DNA of 64,000 nucleotides from CANDOC01 sp965261725. Its GTDB lineage: Bacteria; Pseudomonadota; Gammaproteobacteria; Pseudomonadales; Endozoicomonadaceae. A program made the translations under genes and the position numbers. This document shows positions 7,132-15,784 of the stretch, one piece after another. The DNA is taken from the NCBI GenBank assembly GCA_965261725.1, contig CBDHDU010000012.1, forward strand, positions 1 to 64,000. Reading direction: 5' to 3'. How positions within the stretch are numbered: position 1 is the first letter of the stretch; every line of letters starts with the position of its first letter. A model generated the notes under the pieces. That model searched no databases, had not been told where the DNA came from, and saw nothing but the letters and a program-made list of their open reading frames with translations.

Positions 7132-8741
7132 GTAACTATTCAGCACCCTCACAATAAGCTGGTATTTTCGTGATTTTGTGTCATTTTCAAATACAGTTCT
7201 TCTCTGACCAACGCTTGTTATGAGTCAACTTGATCCCGAGTTTCAGATTATCGTCACCCTCCTTGCTATCGTAAATGATCAGCAAGAGCAGATCGGTGGC
7301 CTGGGCGATCAGGTAGCGAAACTGGAAACAGAAAATAAGGAACTCGCGGACAGACTCAACATCAACAGCCGGAACAGCAGTAAGCCTCCCTCTACAGACG
7401 GTTATGCAAAGCCTGCTGCCAAACAGAAAGACTCATCTGCCACGGTGGAGGGTGAGCCACAAGACGACAAACCTAACCCAAAAAGCTTACGACAGAGGTC
7501 TGGTCGAAAGCCCGGCGGTCAGAAAGGTCACAAAGGTTCAACGCTTCAGCAAGTCGCTGACACTGACCGCACCCAATATCACCCGGTTATAGACTGTGAG
7601 AAGTGCCATCAGTCCCTGCACTCTGCAAACATTGCCAAGTTGGTTGAAAGGCAAGTATTTGAACCGGGTCGTTTTGGTCACTTTGAAGTGACAGCCCATG
7701 TGGCCGAAATCAAAGAGTGCCGCTGCGGTCACATGACACAAGCCCGTTTCCCTGAAGGAGTTGATGCTCACGTGCAGTATGGACCGGTGACTCAGGCGCT
7801 GGCCGTGTATCTTTGTCAGTATCAACTTATACCTTGCAAGCGTGCCTCCCAGTTCTTCATGGATATTTTCGGATTGGAAGTCAGTCCGGGTTCCATCTGC
7901 ACCTTCCAGAGCAATGCTTATGACCGGTTAGCCAGCACTGAGCAGGCAATTAGTGACGCCCTTAAGGTTGAACCCATTGCAGGCGCTGATGAAACAGGCA
8001 TGAGAGTAGCCGGAGCGCTGTGGTGGATGCATGTCCTGCGTACTGACAAGTGGACGTACTATCATCTGGACTTGAGTAAAGGACATTCCGCCATAGAGAC
8101 GATGGGTATTTTGCTGACCTTTGCCGGGATACTGGTTCATGACCACTACAAGGTTTACTTCCGCTATGCTGCGGCTCATGTACTCTGCAATGCCCACCAC
8201 CTGAGGGAGTTACAGGGTGTCGTTGATCGCGACTGCAACTATCTTGCGGCTCGTCTTCAGCGGCTGCTGAGACTGGCCTGTCACCTCAGCAATGGTTTTA
8301 GAAAGCTGGGAATGAAGGCGATGCCGGAATCCATCCGCCAGCGTATCTCTTCACTGTTCGAGCGAACAGCAAAAAGGGCGCAAGCGGAAGAAGCCGACTA
8401 TATGGAACGAGTACGGCAACGGTTGGGGCGTGACAAAGTCAAGAATACGAAAGCGTTCAACTTGTTTAAGCGGTTGGTGGAGTACAAGGACGAAACTTTG
8501 AGGTTCATGACCGACCTCAACATCCCCTTCGACAATAATGGCAGCGAGCAAGACATCAGAAATGGCAAGGTGAAGCAAAAAATATCGGGCTGCATCAGAA
8601 GCGAGGAAGGGGCGAAATGGTATTGCCGAATACGAAGTTATGTTTCATCTGCGAGAAAGCAGGGGCAGAATGTTTTTGAAGCCCTGCTTATAGCCATGAA
8701 GAATTACTGCGGTCACTCTTTGCTGGGTGCTGAATAGTTAC
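7132..8741 (+). mobile_element. Complete IS66-family insertion sequence
   Basis: Perfect 17-bp terminal inverted repeats GTAACTATTCAGCACCC occur at 7132-7148 and, inverted, at 8725-8741. Both ends are flanked by the 8-bp direct repeat GAAAAATT (7124-7131 and 8742-8749), the target duplication length of IS66 elements. A single tnpC-type transposase fills the element, with no tnpA/tnpB, as in the ISBst12-like branch. The fresh target duplication implies a recent, intact insertion. It sits right at the stop codon of the downstream alpha/beta hydrolase gene without altering it. Confidence 0.95.
7220..8737 (+). CDS. tnpC: IS66 family transposase (TnpC type)
   Basis: This 505-aa protein catalyses transposition of the surrounding IS66-family element. 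It has an N-terminal leucine-zipper-like helix (about 15-45), then the family signature LNINSRNSSKPPSTDGY. A Cys-rich zinc-binding segment follows (CEKCHQSL ... CRCGH). The DDE catalytic core starts at GADETGMRVAGALWWMHV and includes a second acidic site (LVHDHYKVYF) and the glutamate region NNGSEQDIRNGKVKQKISGC. Length and motifs match intact family members. The stop lies within the right inverted repeat. The element has no accessory ORFs. Confidence 0.97.
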   Translation: MSQLDPEFQIIVTLLAIVNDQQEQIGGLGDQVAKLETENKELADRLNINSRNSSKPPSTDGYAKPAAKQKDSSATVEGEPQDDKPNPKSLRQRSGRKPGGQKGHKGSTLQQVADTDRTQYHPVIDCEKCHQSLHSANIAKLVERQVFEPGRFGHFEVTAHVAEIKECRCGHMTQARFPEGVDAHVQYGPVTQALAVYLCQYQLIPCKRASQFFMDIFGLEVSPGSICTFQSNAYDRLASTEQAISDALKVEPIAGADETGMRVAGALWWMHVLRTDKWTYYHLDLSKGHSAIETMGILLTFAGILVHDHYKVYFRYAAAHVLCNAHHLRELQGVVDRDCNYLAARLQRLLRLACHLSNGFRKLGMKAMPESIRQRISSLFERTAKRAQAEEADYMERVRQRLGRDKVKNTKAFNLFKRLVEYKDETLRFMTDLNIPFDNNGSEQDIRNGKVKQKISGCIRSEEGAKWYCRIRSYVSSARKQGQNVFEALLIAMKNYCGHSLLGAE

Positions 8742-8748
8742 GAAAAAT

Positions 8749-9972
8749 TCACAAACGATCAACATTATCATTAGCGCCAGAACCAGAACAATCTGAATAC
8801 TGAGTCAGCGTCTCAAGCACAGCGGTCAGCTGCCGCTGATACATTGGATTATATGTTGTACGGGCAATCACTGATTTATCGGGCGCTTCTATATGCCACG
8901 CACCGTACCAGACATTTTTATTCGCCATGCATTGTTGCTGACTTTCTGCATCCCGCCCCTTACAAAAACGAACCGTTGCCTGGTGACCATAAAGCTTATT
9001 TTCCGGGGCATTCATCATGCTGATATGTGACTGTGACAAGATATGAAGACTGTGACTACTCCCTGCCCAGTTTATCTGATGAGACAGTTTCTCTGGTGAA
9101 ATTTGTTCTGAGTCATACCAAATCAGCTGACGCTGCTCCGATATAAAACTTTTTTGAAAACGCTGTTTTATATCCAGACTGTTCACTGTCAAATCTTCTT
9201 TAGCTGCAATCACAGCTGTCGGTACAGAAATTTTTCTTTCAGCCCAGCTCTCGAGCAGTTTCTGCTGCAACGCATAAAACTCAGCATAAGACTGTGTCGT
9301 ATAACTGCTGTAACGGGTCAGATAGGTTTTGCCTGAAATCTCAGCCCAGGGTTTCAGGTACCTTAGCCAGGGGGTAAGCGATAGCATCAACTGACCATCA
9401 ACCTGCCATGCAGGAGCCACCAGCAGTAAACCGGCAAGATCAGGGTTTTCCAGCGCTAACTGGGTTGCCAGCACGCCCCCCATAGAAAACCCGCCAACAT
9501 AAAGCGGAATATCATCTTCACGCATATATTCCAGATGCTTGCGGGCAGCCGCAAGCCACTGTTCGTGATTAGCCGCCAGCATTTCTCCGGGGCGGCTGCC
9601 ATGTCCGGGTAACAGGATGGTTCGTGTTTCAAAGCCCTGTTCAGACAAACTCTGCGCCATATCATGCCACGAGTAAGGTGAATCACTCAGACCATGAATC
9701 AGTAGAAAACGTCCTTTTAGTGGCGCACCTGCAGGGGGAGATAATAGCTGCGGCATATTGTATGCAACCGCCTGACTTTTAATCTCCAGGGGTACATCTA
9801 CACGCACCTTTTCCAGATAGGCACGTACAGCGGAAACATAGTGACTAAAATCCCGCTGCGGTTCAGGAAAAGCAATACCGGACGGCTGGTAACGTATATC
9901 TTCAGGACGATCAGAAGAAATAACTAGCGAAAAACCAAGTACAAAAACAGCAATAACAAACAGGCGCTTCAT
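8749..9972 (-). CDS. Exported or membrane-anchored alpha/beta hydrolase (esterase/lipase-like)
   Basis: The protein starts with a hydrophobic signal or anchor (MKRLFVIAVFVLGFSLVIS) and then an alpha/beta hydrolase fold. The oxyanion segment is FLLIHGLSDSPYSW, the nucleophile elbow GGFSMGG (catalytic Ser), and a late His occurs in WAGSSHSLHI. It resembles carboxylesterases and monoacylglycerol lipases; the substrate is unknown. It is the last gene of a four-gene minus-strand run (12919 to 8749) with gaps of under 30 bp, so probably cotranscribed with the unknown 285-aa protein, aldo/keto reductase and FAD oxidoreductase. An IS66 element lies immediately after its stop codon but does not change the reading frame. 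Confidence 0.85.
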   Translation of the reverse strand: MKRLFVIAVFVLGFSLVISSDRPEDIRYQPSGIAFPEPQRDFSHYVSAVRAYLEKVRVDVPLEIKSQAVAYNMPQLLSPPAGAPLKGRFLLIHGLSDSPYSWHDMAQSLSEQGFETRTILLPGHGSRPGEMLAANHEQWLAAARKHLEYMREDDIPLYVGGFSMGGVLATQLALENPDLAGLLLVAPAWQVDGQLMLSLTPWLRYLKPWAEISGKTYLTRYSSYTTQSYAEFYALQQKLLESWAERKISVPTAVIAAKEDLTVNSLDIKQRFQKSFISEQRQLIWYDSEQISPEKLSHQINWAGSSHSLHILSQSHISMMNAPENKLYGHQATVRFCKGRDAESQQQCMANKNVWYGAWHIEAPDKSVIARTTYNPMYQRQLTAVLETLTQYSDCSGSGANDNVDRL

Positions 9973-9998
9973 AAAAGCAGAAAACTGTGATTTTATTG

Positions 9999-10856
9999 TT
10001 AGACTGTAAGTGTGCCGACTTTTATGCTGGATTGCGATACAAACACATTATTCCGTGACACAAAGGCTTCTGACAGCAAGGCATTCTGACAGTCGACAGG
10101 CTCAAGTTTACCGGATCGAAAGTTATAGAACTCACCGTTCAGCTTGCCTGTTTTACTCAAGCCAGCAAAAACCAGTTCGCACGCCGGATCTAACTGGGTT
10201 ATTAACTGCCCATCCACCAGCTCATCTTCTGCTGATTTACCGTTAATAACTTCTTCTGGCAACGTCATAGAATAGGCATAGATAAGCTGCAGAGCTGCCA
10301 CATTAGTATCGATATAAGCCGTGACTGCAGCAGGTTTGTCATCAACCAGCCATTCCTGATCACCCGCTAATGTATATTTTTGGCGATGAAGCGTTGCTGT
10401 TGCTGAATCGGCCTGCAGATCAATATACGGCCAGGGAAGATAGTCATCATCAAGAGAAAAACGACAGTATCCCTGACGGGTTTGAAGTAAGACTTCTTCT
10501 GCGATTTCCTGCAGAATCATTGTTTCCGGATTAGACAAATGCTCGGCAGGAACATAGCCGGAAACCAGTTTTAGCACCTGATCACCCCGGTCACGCTGCT
10601 GCAAAACCTGTATCAGATAATCCTTACCTTTTATTGAAACCTGCAACCATACCGATACACCCAGATTAGCAAGTTCCAGTTCAAAAGGCTGATCACTGTC
10701 AGGCAAAGAAGACACATCAAGAGGCTTGCGCCGGGCACGCATGGTGGCGAAGTCACAGGCTTCGCTAAATGGCTGAACATGATATTGCCGACCATCATAC
10801 CGCACCCGCACAGGGCGGGTACGATAATCATCCGGCGATTCATTTCTCAGAATCAT
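9999..10856 (-). CDS. Conserved hypothetical protein, Nudix-like segment possible
   Basis: This 285-aa soluble protein has no signal peptide and no membrane segment. I do not recognise a named family. The stretch LKLVSGYVPAEHLSNPETMI followed by LQEIAEEVL vaguely recalls a Nudix box (G...E..REx2EE), but the spacing and the REUXEE core are not canonical. Catalytic Nudix function should not be assumed. It lies 16 bp after the aldo/keto reductase and 26 bp before the hydrolase, in one operon. The context suggests a small-molecule oxidation or repair role, which is inference only. Confidence 0.7.
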   Translation of the reverse strand: MILRNESPDDYRTRPVRVRYDGRQYHVQPFSEACDFATMRARRKPLDVSSLPDSDQPFELELANLGVSVWLQVSIKGKDYLIQVLQQRDRGDQVLKLVSGYVPAEHLSNPETMILQEIAEEVLLQTRQGYCRFSLDDDYLPWPYIDLQADSATATLHRQKYTLAGDQEWLVDDKPAAVTAYIDTNVAALQLIYAYSMTLPEEVINGKSAEDELVDGQLITQLDPACELVFAGLSKTGKLNGEFYNFRSGKLEPVDCQNALLSEAFVSRNNVFVSQSSIKVGTLTV

Positions 10857-10872
10857 TCCAATCCCTGAATCT

Positions 10873-11742
10873 TTATTGAGCCGGTTCTACAGCCCTGACA
10901 GCAGACTGCACATTATGTTGCAGATGCAAAGGATTCACAGTACCGACAATCACACTGCTGACTCCCTGATGTCCCAGCAGCATATTCATGCTCGCCTGTA
11001 CCGGGTCTTCTCCCTGCAGGCAGGCATGACCACTGGCAAGCCCTTTTTTAATAAAGATACCTTTGTTATTTTCCAGTGCATAATCAACCACCGGCAAGTC
11101 AGCATCTTCATTCAGGTTCCAGGTGACCATGGCAACATCACTATGCTGCAGTGTCTGAATACCACCGTCCACGGTTTTGGTAGACATGCCTGTTGCCCGT
11201 ACCAAACCCTGCTGCTTAAGTTCATTAATGGTATCCAGCACACCGTAAGACTCGATCAAGTGTTGATCATTGCCGTCTGAGTGTACCAGCAGCACATCAA
11301 TAAAATCGGTATTCAGTCGTTTAAGGGAACGTTCAACACTGCGGCGGATATGCTCCGGGGTGAAATCAAAATGAGACTCGCCATTGGCAAACTCTTCCCC
11401 GACTTTACTGCATATAACCCAGCGGTCACGCTGACCTTTCAACAACGTCCCCAGTCGTTCTTCACTAGTGCCGTATGCTGGCGCAGTATCAATCAGGTTG
11501 ATGCCCCGGTCATATGCCATGCTGATCAGATCGCTGGCTTCACGATCTTCAGGAATCGTAAAACCGTGAGGATATTTTACGCCCTGATCACGCCCCAGTT
11601 TGACGGTACCAAAGCCCAGTACAGAAACTTCTATACCGGTATCACCCAGGGGACGTTTGCTTAACGGTGTTTCATTTATCAAAACAGCCACTCCAGAAGG
11701 GTTCGCAATGGCGTGCATTCGGCAAATCATCCGGCATGGCAA
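10873..11742 (-). CDS. Aldo/keto reductase family protein
   Basis: The NAD(P)H-dependent oxidoreductase (TIM barrel) opens with LSKRPLGDTGIEVSVLGFGT and carries the family features INLIDTAPAYGTSEERLG (catalytic Asp and Tyr), VICSKVGEE (catalytic Lys) and FIDVLLVHSDG. The C-terminal cofactor region is GVSSVIVGTVNPLHLQHNV. At about 280 aa it is of usual length. Its start overlaps the end of the FAD oxidoreductase gene. The 11742 and 11718 ATGs both lie inside that gene, and an internal GTG or TTG near 11690 is also possible, so the N-terminus is uncertain. Pairing with an FAD oxidoreductase is seen in other gammaproteobacteria, to my recollection in Pseudomonas next to waaA. The substrate is unknown. 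Confidence 0.9.
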   Translation of the reverse strand: MPCRMICRMHAIANPSGVAVLINETPLSKRPLGDTGIEVSVLGFGTVKLGRDQGVKYPHGFTIPEDREASDLISMAYDRGINLIDTAPAYGTSEERLGTLLKGQRDRWVICSKVGEEFANGESHFDFTPEHIRRSVERSLKRLNTDFIDVLLVHSDGNDQHLIESYGVLDTINELKQQGLVRATGMSTKTVDGGIQTLQHSDVAMVTWNLNEDADLPVVDYALENNKGIFIKKGLASGHACLQGEDPVQASMNMLLGHQGVSSVIVGTVNPLHLQHNVQSAVRAVEPAQ

Positions 11743-12919
11743 AACCTTTATTACCGGAGGGTTCGATACCTGCTGCTTTCAGTTCCTTGAGTACTTCATC
11801 GGCAAGGTTCGGTGCCAGCGCCAGCTTGGTCGGCCAGGTTACCAGACCATTATTCACTGCTTTACAGTATGCCTGATCCGGGCGCAATAACTTGCTTTGC
11901 TTTGGCTCTGCCCGGTTAATGCGCAAAGTACCCCACTGAGCATCACTCAAATCAACCCATGGCAACAGGTTTTGCAGCTCTTTCTTACCTTGGGCAATCA
12001 CTTCTTCCGGTGACTGATTTACTCCGGATTCAGCAATATCGCCACCCATATACCAGACCCACTCACCATCGTCTGTCGGATGACTGGTAATCGTCAGACG
12101 CGGTACAACATTGGTGCCAAGGCAGTGAGCATATAAAGGATGTGGGTAACGATGCTTGACCAGCGCCATATGCAACGGCCGCAGTTGCATTTCAGGTGTG
12201 GAAATACCCCAGGCTTTCATCAGATCAGCCGTGCCCTCACCGGCAGTCAGTACATAACGTTTGGCTTTGAGCAGGTAGCGTTGGTTTTCACCCTGAATTT
12301 CAATGCCCTGAATTTCGCCATCAGTTGCCAGCATTTTACTGGCACCCTGTTTATCCGCTTGATCCCAGTCTACTTCGAGAGTCCGGTTTTCCACCCCCTC
12401 AGTAAGTGCTTCATTGACTGAGGCAATATCCATCACAATCTCGTTGAGCCGATAGATCTTGCCATTAAATGCTTTGTTATTGAAAACAGCAGGCAGCTCT
12501 TTCTTGCTGACAGAATCTACCCGTCCACGCAGCGCTTTACTTGCGAAGAAGGATGTCAGGCGGGAAAGGCCACCGGGCGCCCACATATAATGATGCTCAG
12601 ACAGCACTCTGGCGCTGGTAAGATCGACTTCACCCTCACCATTCAGGCAGGTTCTCCAGCGATCCGGCATACCGGCAATACACTCAGACGCTTTGGTCAG
12701 ATTCCCGGACAGCGCATATTTAATACCACCATGAATAATGCCCTGTGATTTGATGCTTTGGGCACCACCCAGCCGGTCATTTTCCAGCAGAACAGCACTG
12801 TAGCCGAGATTATTCAGGGTACGAAACAACCACAACCCGGCAATCCCGCCACCGATGATAACGACATCAGTTTCAAGGGTCTGGGCTACTGCGTGAGAAG
12901 TTGAAGACATATCATTCAT
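11672..12919 (-). CDS. FAD-dependent oxidoreductase (DAO/GlpD-type fold)
   Basis: The N-terminal dinucleotide-binding motif is VVIIGGGIAGLWLFRTL, ending the first beta-alpha-beta unit at LLENDRLGGAQS. It is followed by SQGIIHGGIKYALSG, typical of D-amino-acid oxidase/glycerol-3-phosphate dehydrogenase relatives. A second FAD contact is YVLTAGEGTADLM. At 415 aa it is cytosolic with no signal peptide. It is the first gene of the four-gene minus-strand operon and divergent from waaA. The substrate cannot be told from the sequence. The start at 12919 (MNDMSS) has no strong ribosome site; the second Met three codons on is equally possible. Confidence 0.9.
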   Translation of the reverse strand: MNDMSSTSHAVAQTLETDVVIIGGGIAGLWLFRTLNNLGYSAVLLENDRLGGAQSIKSQGIIHGGIKYALSGNLTKASECIAGMPDRWRTCLNGEGEVDLTSARVLSEHHYMWAPGGLSRLTSFFASKALRGRVDSVSKKELPAVFNNKAFNGKIYRLNEIVMDIASVNEALTEGVENRTLEVDWDQADKQGASKMLATDGEIQGIEIQGENQRYLLKAKRYVLTAGEGTADLMKAWGISTPEMQLRPLHMALVKHRYPHPLYAHCLGTNVVPRLTITSHPTDDGEWVWYMGGDIAESGVNQSPEEVIAQGKKELQNLLPWVDLSDAQWGTLRINRAEPKQSKLLRPDQAYCKAVNNGLVTWPTKLALAPNLADEVLKELKAAGIEPSGNKGFAMPDDLPNARHCEPFWSGCFDK

Positions 12920-13042
12920 GAGTAAGGAACGAGGCTAATGCCCTGTAAAGAAAGTAGGAAAGACCTCAAGTATACGCCCATTAAGGGAGACACTTAACCC
13001 ATCAGGCAATTTTCAGTACTGAAACCGGCTATAAACAGGTAA

Positions 13043-13067
13043 AATTCAGCGTTTATATCGCTGAATT
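13043..13067 (+). promoter_or_regulatory. Hairpin just upstream of waaA start
   Basis: The sequence AATTCAGCG-tttatat-CGCTGAATT is a perfect 9-bp inverted repeat ending 13 nt before the waaA ATG at 13081. It lies in the 5' leader where a ribosome site would sit, and the visible ribosome site is weak. It could be an operator or a translation-modulating stem; the role is inferred. Confidence 0.4.
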
Positions 13068-13080
13068 GCTTGTCACTGGT

Positions 13081-14358
13081 ATGAACCGGACATTATATAA
13101 CCTGTTGTTACACCTGCTATTTCCTGCCATTTTCCTGCGGCTGCTGTACCGTGCGTGGCGGGCACCCGCCTATGCCAAGCGTTGGGGGGAGCGGTTTGGC
13201 TTTTTCCCTAAACCTGAGCCTAAACCCTGCATCTGGCTACATTCGGTTTCTGTAGGCGAAAGTATTGCTGCCGCACCACTGGTAAAAGCATTGCTGAAGG
13301 AATATCCGGATCACCGGATTGCCGTTACCACAATGACGCCAACCGGATCAGCACAGGTGAAGAAGCAATATGGCGATTCTGTTTTCCATATTTATGCACC
13401 GTATGATTACCCTTGGGCTGTCAGCAATTTTCTGGACAAGCTGAAGCCGGAAATCGCCATTATTATGGAAACCGAGTTATGGCCCAACATTATTCACCAG
13501 TGCAAGCAACGTAATATTCCCACACTGGTTGCCAATGCCCGGTTGTCTGAACGATCTGGCAAAGGTTATGGCAAGCTGGGTAAACTCACCCGCACAATGC
13601 TGTCTGAAGTTTCTCTGGTCGCTGCACAGGCAGAAGCCGACGGTCAGCGCTTTATTGAGCTTGGGCTACCCAAAGACCGAATGACAGTGACAGGTAACAT
13701 CAAATTCGATATTACCATTCCCCAGTCAGTACACGACAAAGGCAAAGCTCTGCGTCAGCAGTGGTTAGAAAACAAACCGGAATACACCTGCATTATTGTG
13801 GCGGGTAGTACTCATGAAGGTGAAGATGAACAATTGCTGGATGCCTGTAAGGAATTAAGGGCTGATTGTCCGAACACTCTGCTGGTTCTGGTACCTCGGC
13901 ATCCGGAGCGATTTAAACAGGTTTATGAACTTAGCCTGAGTAAAGGTGAGAAAACGGCACTGTACAGCCGTAATGATGTAGTAGAAACAGATACCACAGT
14001 TATTGTTGCTGATGTTATGGGCGAGCTGCTGGCGCTTTATGCGGCGGGGGATATTGCGTTTGTGGGGGGTAGTCTGGTGCCTTCAGGTGGGCATAATATG
14101 TTAGAGCCTGCGGCTTTGGCATTGCCGATTGTGACAGGGCCTTCTGTTTTTAATTTTGCTGATGTGTATCGGATGCTGGATGAAGCTGAAGGTATTATCA
14201 CTTTAGCTTTAGAGAATAAGATTTACTCCCAGCTTATAAAGCTAATCCTTAATAAAGTATTACGAGAAAGCACAGCTTCATCATCAAAAAAAATAGTTGA
14301 GGCCAACCAAGGCACAACCCAGAAAATAATAAATATTGTAAAAAACAAAAGGGCTTGA
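13081..14358 (+). CDS. waaA: 3-deoxy-D-manno-octulosonic acid (Kdo) transferase
   Basis: WaaA/KdtA transfers Kdo from CMP-Kdo to lipid IVA at the inner membrane, the committed inner-core step of lipopolysaccharide assembly. The N-terminus is a membrane-associating helix (LYNLLLHLLFPAIFLRLLYR), followed by IWLHSVSVGE (active-site Glu region), TTMTPTGSAQVK and METELWPN. The GT-B C-terminal half has VAGSTHEGEDEQLL, VLVPRHPERF, FVGGSLVPSGGHNMLEPAAL and the final EANQGTTQKI. Length (425 aa) is typical. I chose ATG 13081 because the upstream TTG start would add a non-conserved LVTG. The last ~60 codons become AT-rich. The stop codon is inside the terminator stem. Confidence 0.97.
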   Translation: MNRTLYNLLLHLLFPAIFLRLLYRAWRAPAYAKRWGERFGFFPKPEPKPCIWLHSVSVGESIAAAPLVKALLKEYPDHRIAVTTMTPTGSAQVKKQYGDSVFHIYAPYDYPWAVSNFLDKLKPEIAIIMETELWPNIIHQCKQRNIPTLVANARLSERSGKGYGKLGKLTRTMLSEVSLVAAQAEADGQRFIELGLPKDRMTVTGNIKFDITIPQSVHDKGKALRQQWLENKPEYTCIIVAGSTHEGEDEQLLDACKELRADCPNTLLVLVPRHPERFKQVYELSLSKGEKTALYSRNDVVETDTTVIVADVMGELLALYAAGDIAFVGGSLVPSGGHNMLEPAALALPIVTGPSVFNFADVYRMLDEAEGIITLALENKIYSQLIKLILNKVLRESTASSSKKIVEANQGTTQKIINIVKNKRA

Positions 14359-14375
14359 TTACCAAGCCCTTTTTT
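14347..14375 (+). terminator. Rho-independent terminator of waaA, overlapping its stop codon
   Basis: AAAAGGGCTTG-attac-CAAGCCCTTTT forms an 11-bp stem followed by further T residues. The waaA TGA lies inside the left arm. The A-rich left flank makes it work also for the convergent gene ending at 14389. Confidence 0.85.
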
Positions 14376-14388
14376 CAGCATACCCTAT

Positions 14389-15762
14389 TCACTTCACAGC
14401 ATGATCTCGTACGTACTTGGTCAACCTCTCTACAAATGCCGGTGCATTTTTATCATTTATTTCATAGCCTGAAGAAAGGTTAGCACCTGCTTGTAACACA
14501 GTCTGCATTTTTAACATTTCTTCTATCCGTTTTTCCAAGCCTTCCTGCCGTAACCCTTTTAGTTCAATACCCCATGGAGCTAACACTGGCACAAATTCCT
14601 TCTCTATTTCATCGTTCGTGATTTCACTTGGATCCTTTTCTCCCAGCTGCTTCTTCGGTTTATAGTAAGCAGGGTAGTCTGTTGCACTCACCGTCATGGC
14701 TGACATATCGCCAGATAATGAATCGCCTGTCGACGTAGTAAAAGCGAGATGAAAGGAACCAGGGGGTCTCTTTATTTCATCCAATTGCTGCTGATACTGA
14801 TCCGAGTTATCACCAATACAGGCTAAAGAGTTCCCGGCACAAAGAGCCACTCTAAGAGTATCGTGTTCCTTCTGGGTAACATTCACAAGATTGAAATCTG
14901 GTGTCTGCTCTGAATCCTCTGGTATAGAAAAACTTACACTAAAAAGATTTTCATCTTCATCACTTTGATTAAAAACCAACTCCCATGGTGAAAGCTTATG
15001 GGTTACAGAACAGACACCACCACTTATCTGCTCTTGCTCAGATACACAGGCAGTTGATAGATTGATTAAAGGATAACTAACGCTCAACTCTGTGAGAATA
15101 GAATGAATATTAGGCAAAACACATAACCACGGATCACAATAACTGGCTATCTGCTCATAGCTTTCGGTCGTATTCAGAACTGATGACAATGCAGGTTCAG
15201 ACGTGGTCTGAGGTAGCATTGTACTTAAGGGGGCATCACTAGTCGCTACTGTTGTCGGTCCTTTGCTCATCACAAGGGGGCGAGCATGGAGATATAAAGC
15301 TGTGTCCTTGGGTGCCCCTCTCACACCTACTGCAGATACCTTTTTACTCTTATTCCCTGATCCTAGGCCTGCAATGTCATTGTTCGAACAGGGAAAAACT
15401 ATTTCTACCGTATTTAAATCCCGATTTGATAAGTCAGGACAGAGTAAAATGGTAACACCCACAACCGTTGCATCTTTTTGCTTTGCAAGGGTGTGCAACA
15501 TATGAATAACGTAAGGTAGCCCAACACTAGGCTCTATGTCCTTCACATCAGATTCGTAGGGTGCCCCTGTGTAAGCACCATCTCTATTTGTATAATAAAT
15601 GCTAAATTTTTTTGCTACATCATCACTTTTCATCACAGCAAAAGGAACATCCGGATTGCTCGTTTCAACAACCTTGTAGCATTTTACAAACGGGTATGCC
15701 AGTGATGTATAAATCAACAATAAAGCAAATATAAATTTATTATAACCGAATAAAAATCTCAT
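14389..15762 (-). CDS. Secreted protein of unknown function (AT-rich insert)
   Basis: This 457-aa protein begins with a signal peptide (MRFLFGYNKFIFALLLIYTSLAYP) and shows no family I recognise. Several Cys residues are spread through the mature part. The last ~100 residues are helical and charged (KKQLGEKDPSEITNDEIEKE, LEKRIEEMLKM). A strong ribosome site (GAGGAGGG) precedes the ATG. It starts 22 bp after the secreted kinase gene and both are visibly more AT-rich than the flanking waaA and tolC, so the two probably form one horizontally acquired operon. It could be a partner, substrate or chaperone of the kinase; that is inference only. Confidence 0.75.
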   Translation of the reverse strand: MRFLFGYNKFIFALLLIYTSLAYPFVKCYKVVETSNPDVPFAVMKSDDVAKKFSIYYTNRDGAYTGAPYESDVKDIEPSVGLPYVIHMLHTLAKQKDATVVGVTILLCPDLSNRDLNTVEIVFPCSNNDIAGLGSGNKSKKVSAVGVRGAPKDTALYLHARPLVMSKGPTTVATSDAPLSTMLPQTTSEPALSSVLNTTESYEQIASYCDPWLCVLPNIHSILTELSVSYPLINLSTACVSEQEQISGGVCSVTHKLSPWELVFNQSDEDENLFSVSFSIPEDSEQTPDFNLVNVTQKEHDTLRVALCAGNSLACIGDNSDQYQQQLDEIKRPPGSFHLAFTTSTGDSLSGDMSAMTVSATDYPAYYKPKKQLGEKDPSEITNDEIEKEFVPVLAPWGIELKGLRQEGLEKRIEEMLKMQTVLQAGANLSSGYEINDKNAPAFVERLTKYVRDHAVK

Positions 15763-15784
15763 CTATTCTCCCTCCTCACAACCA

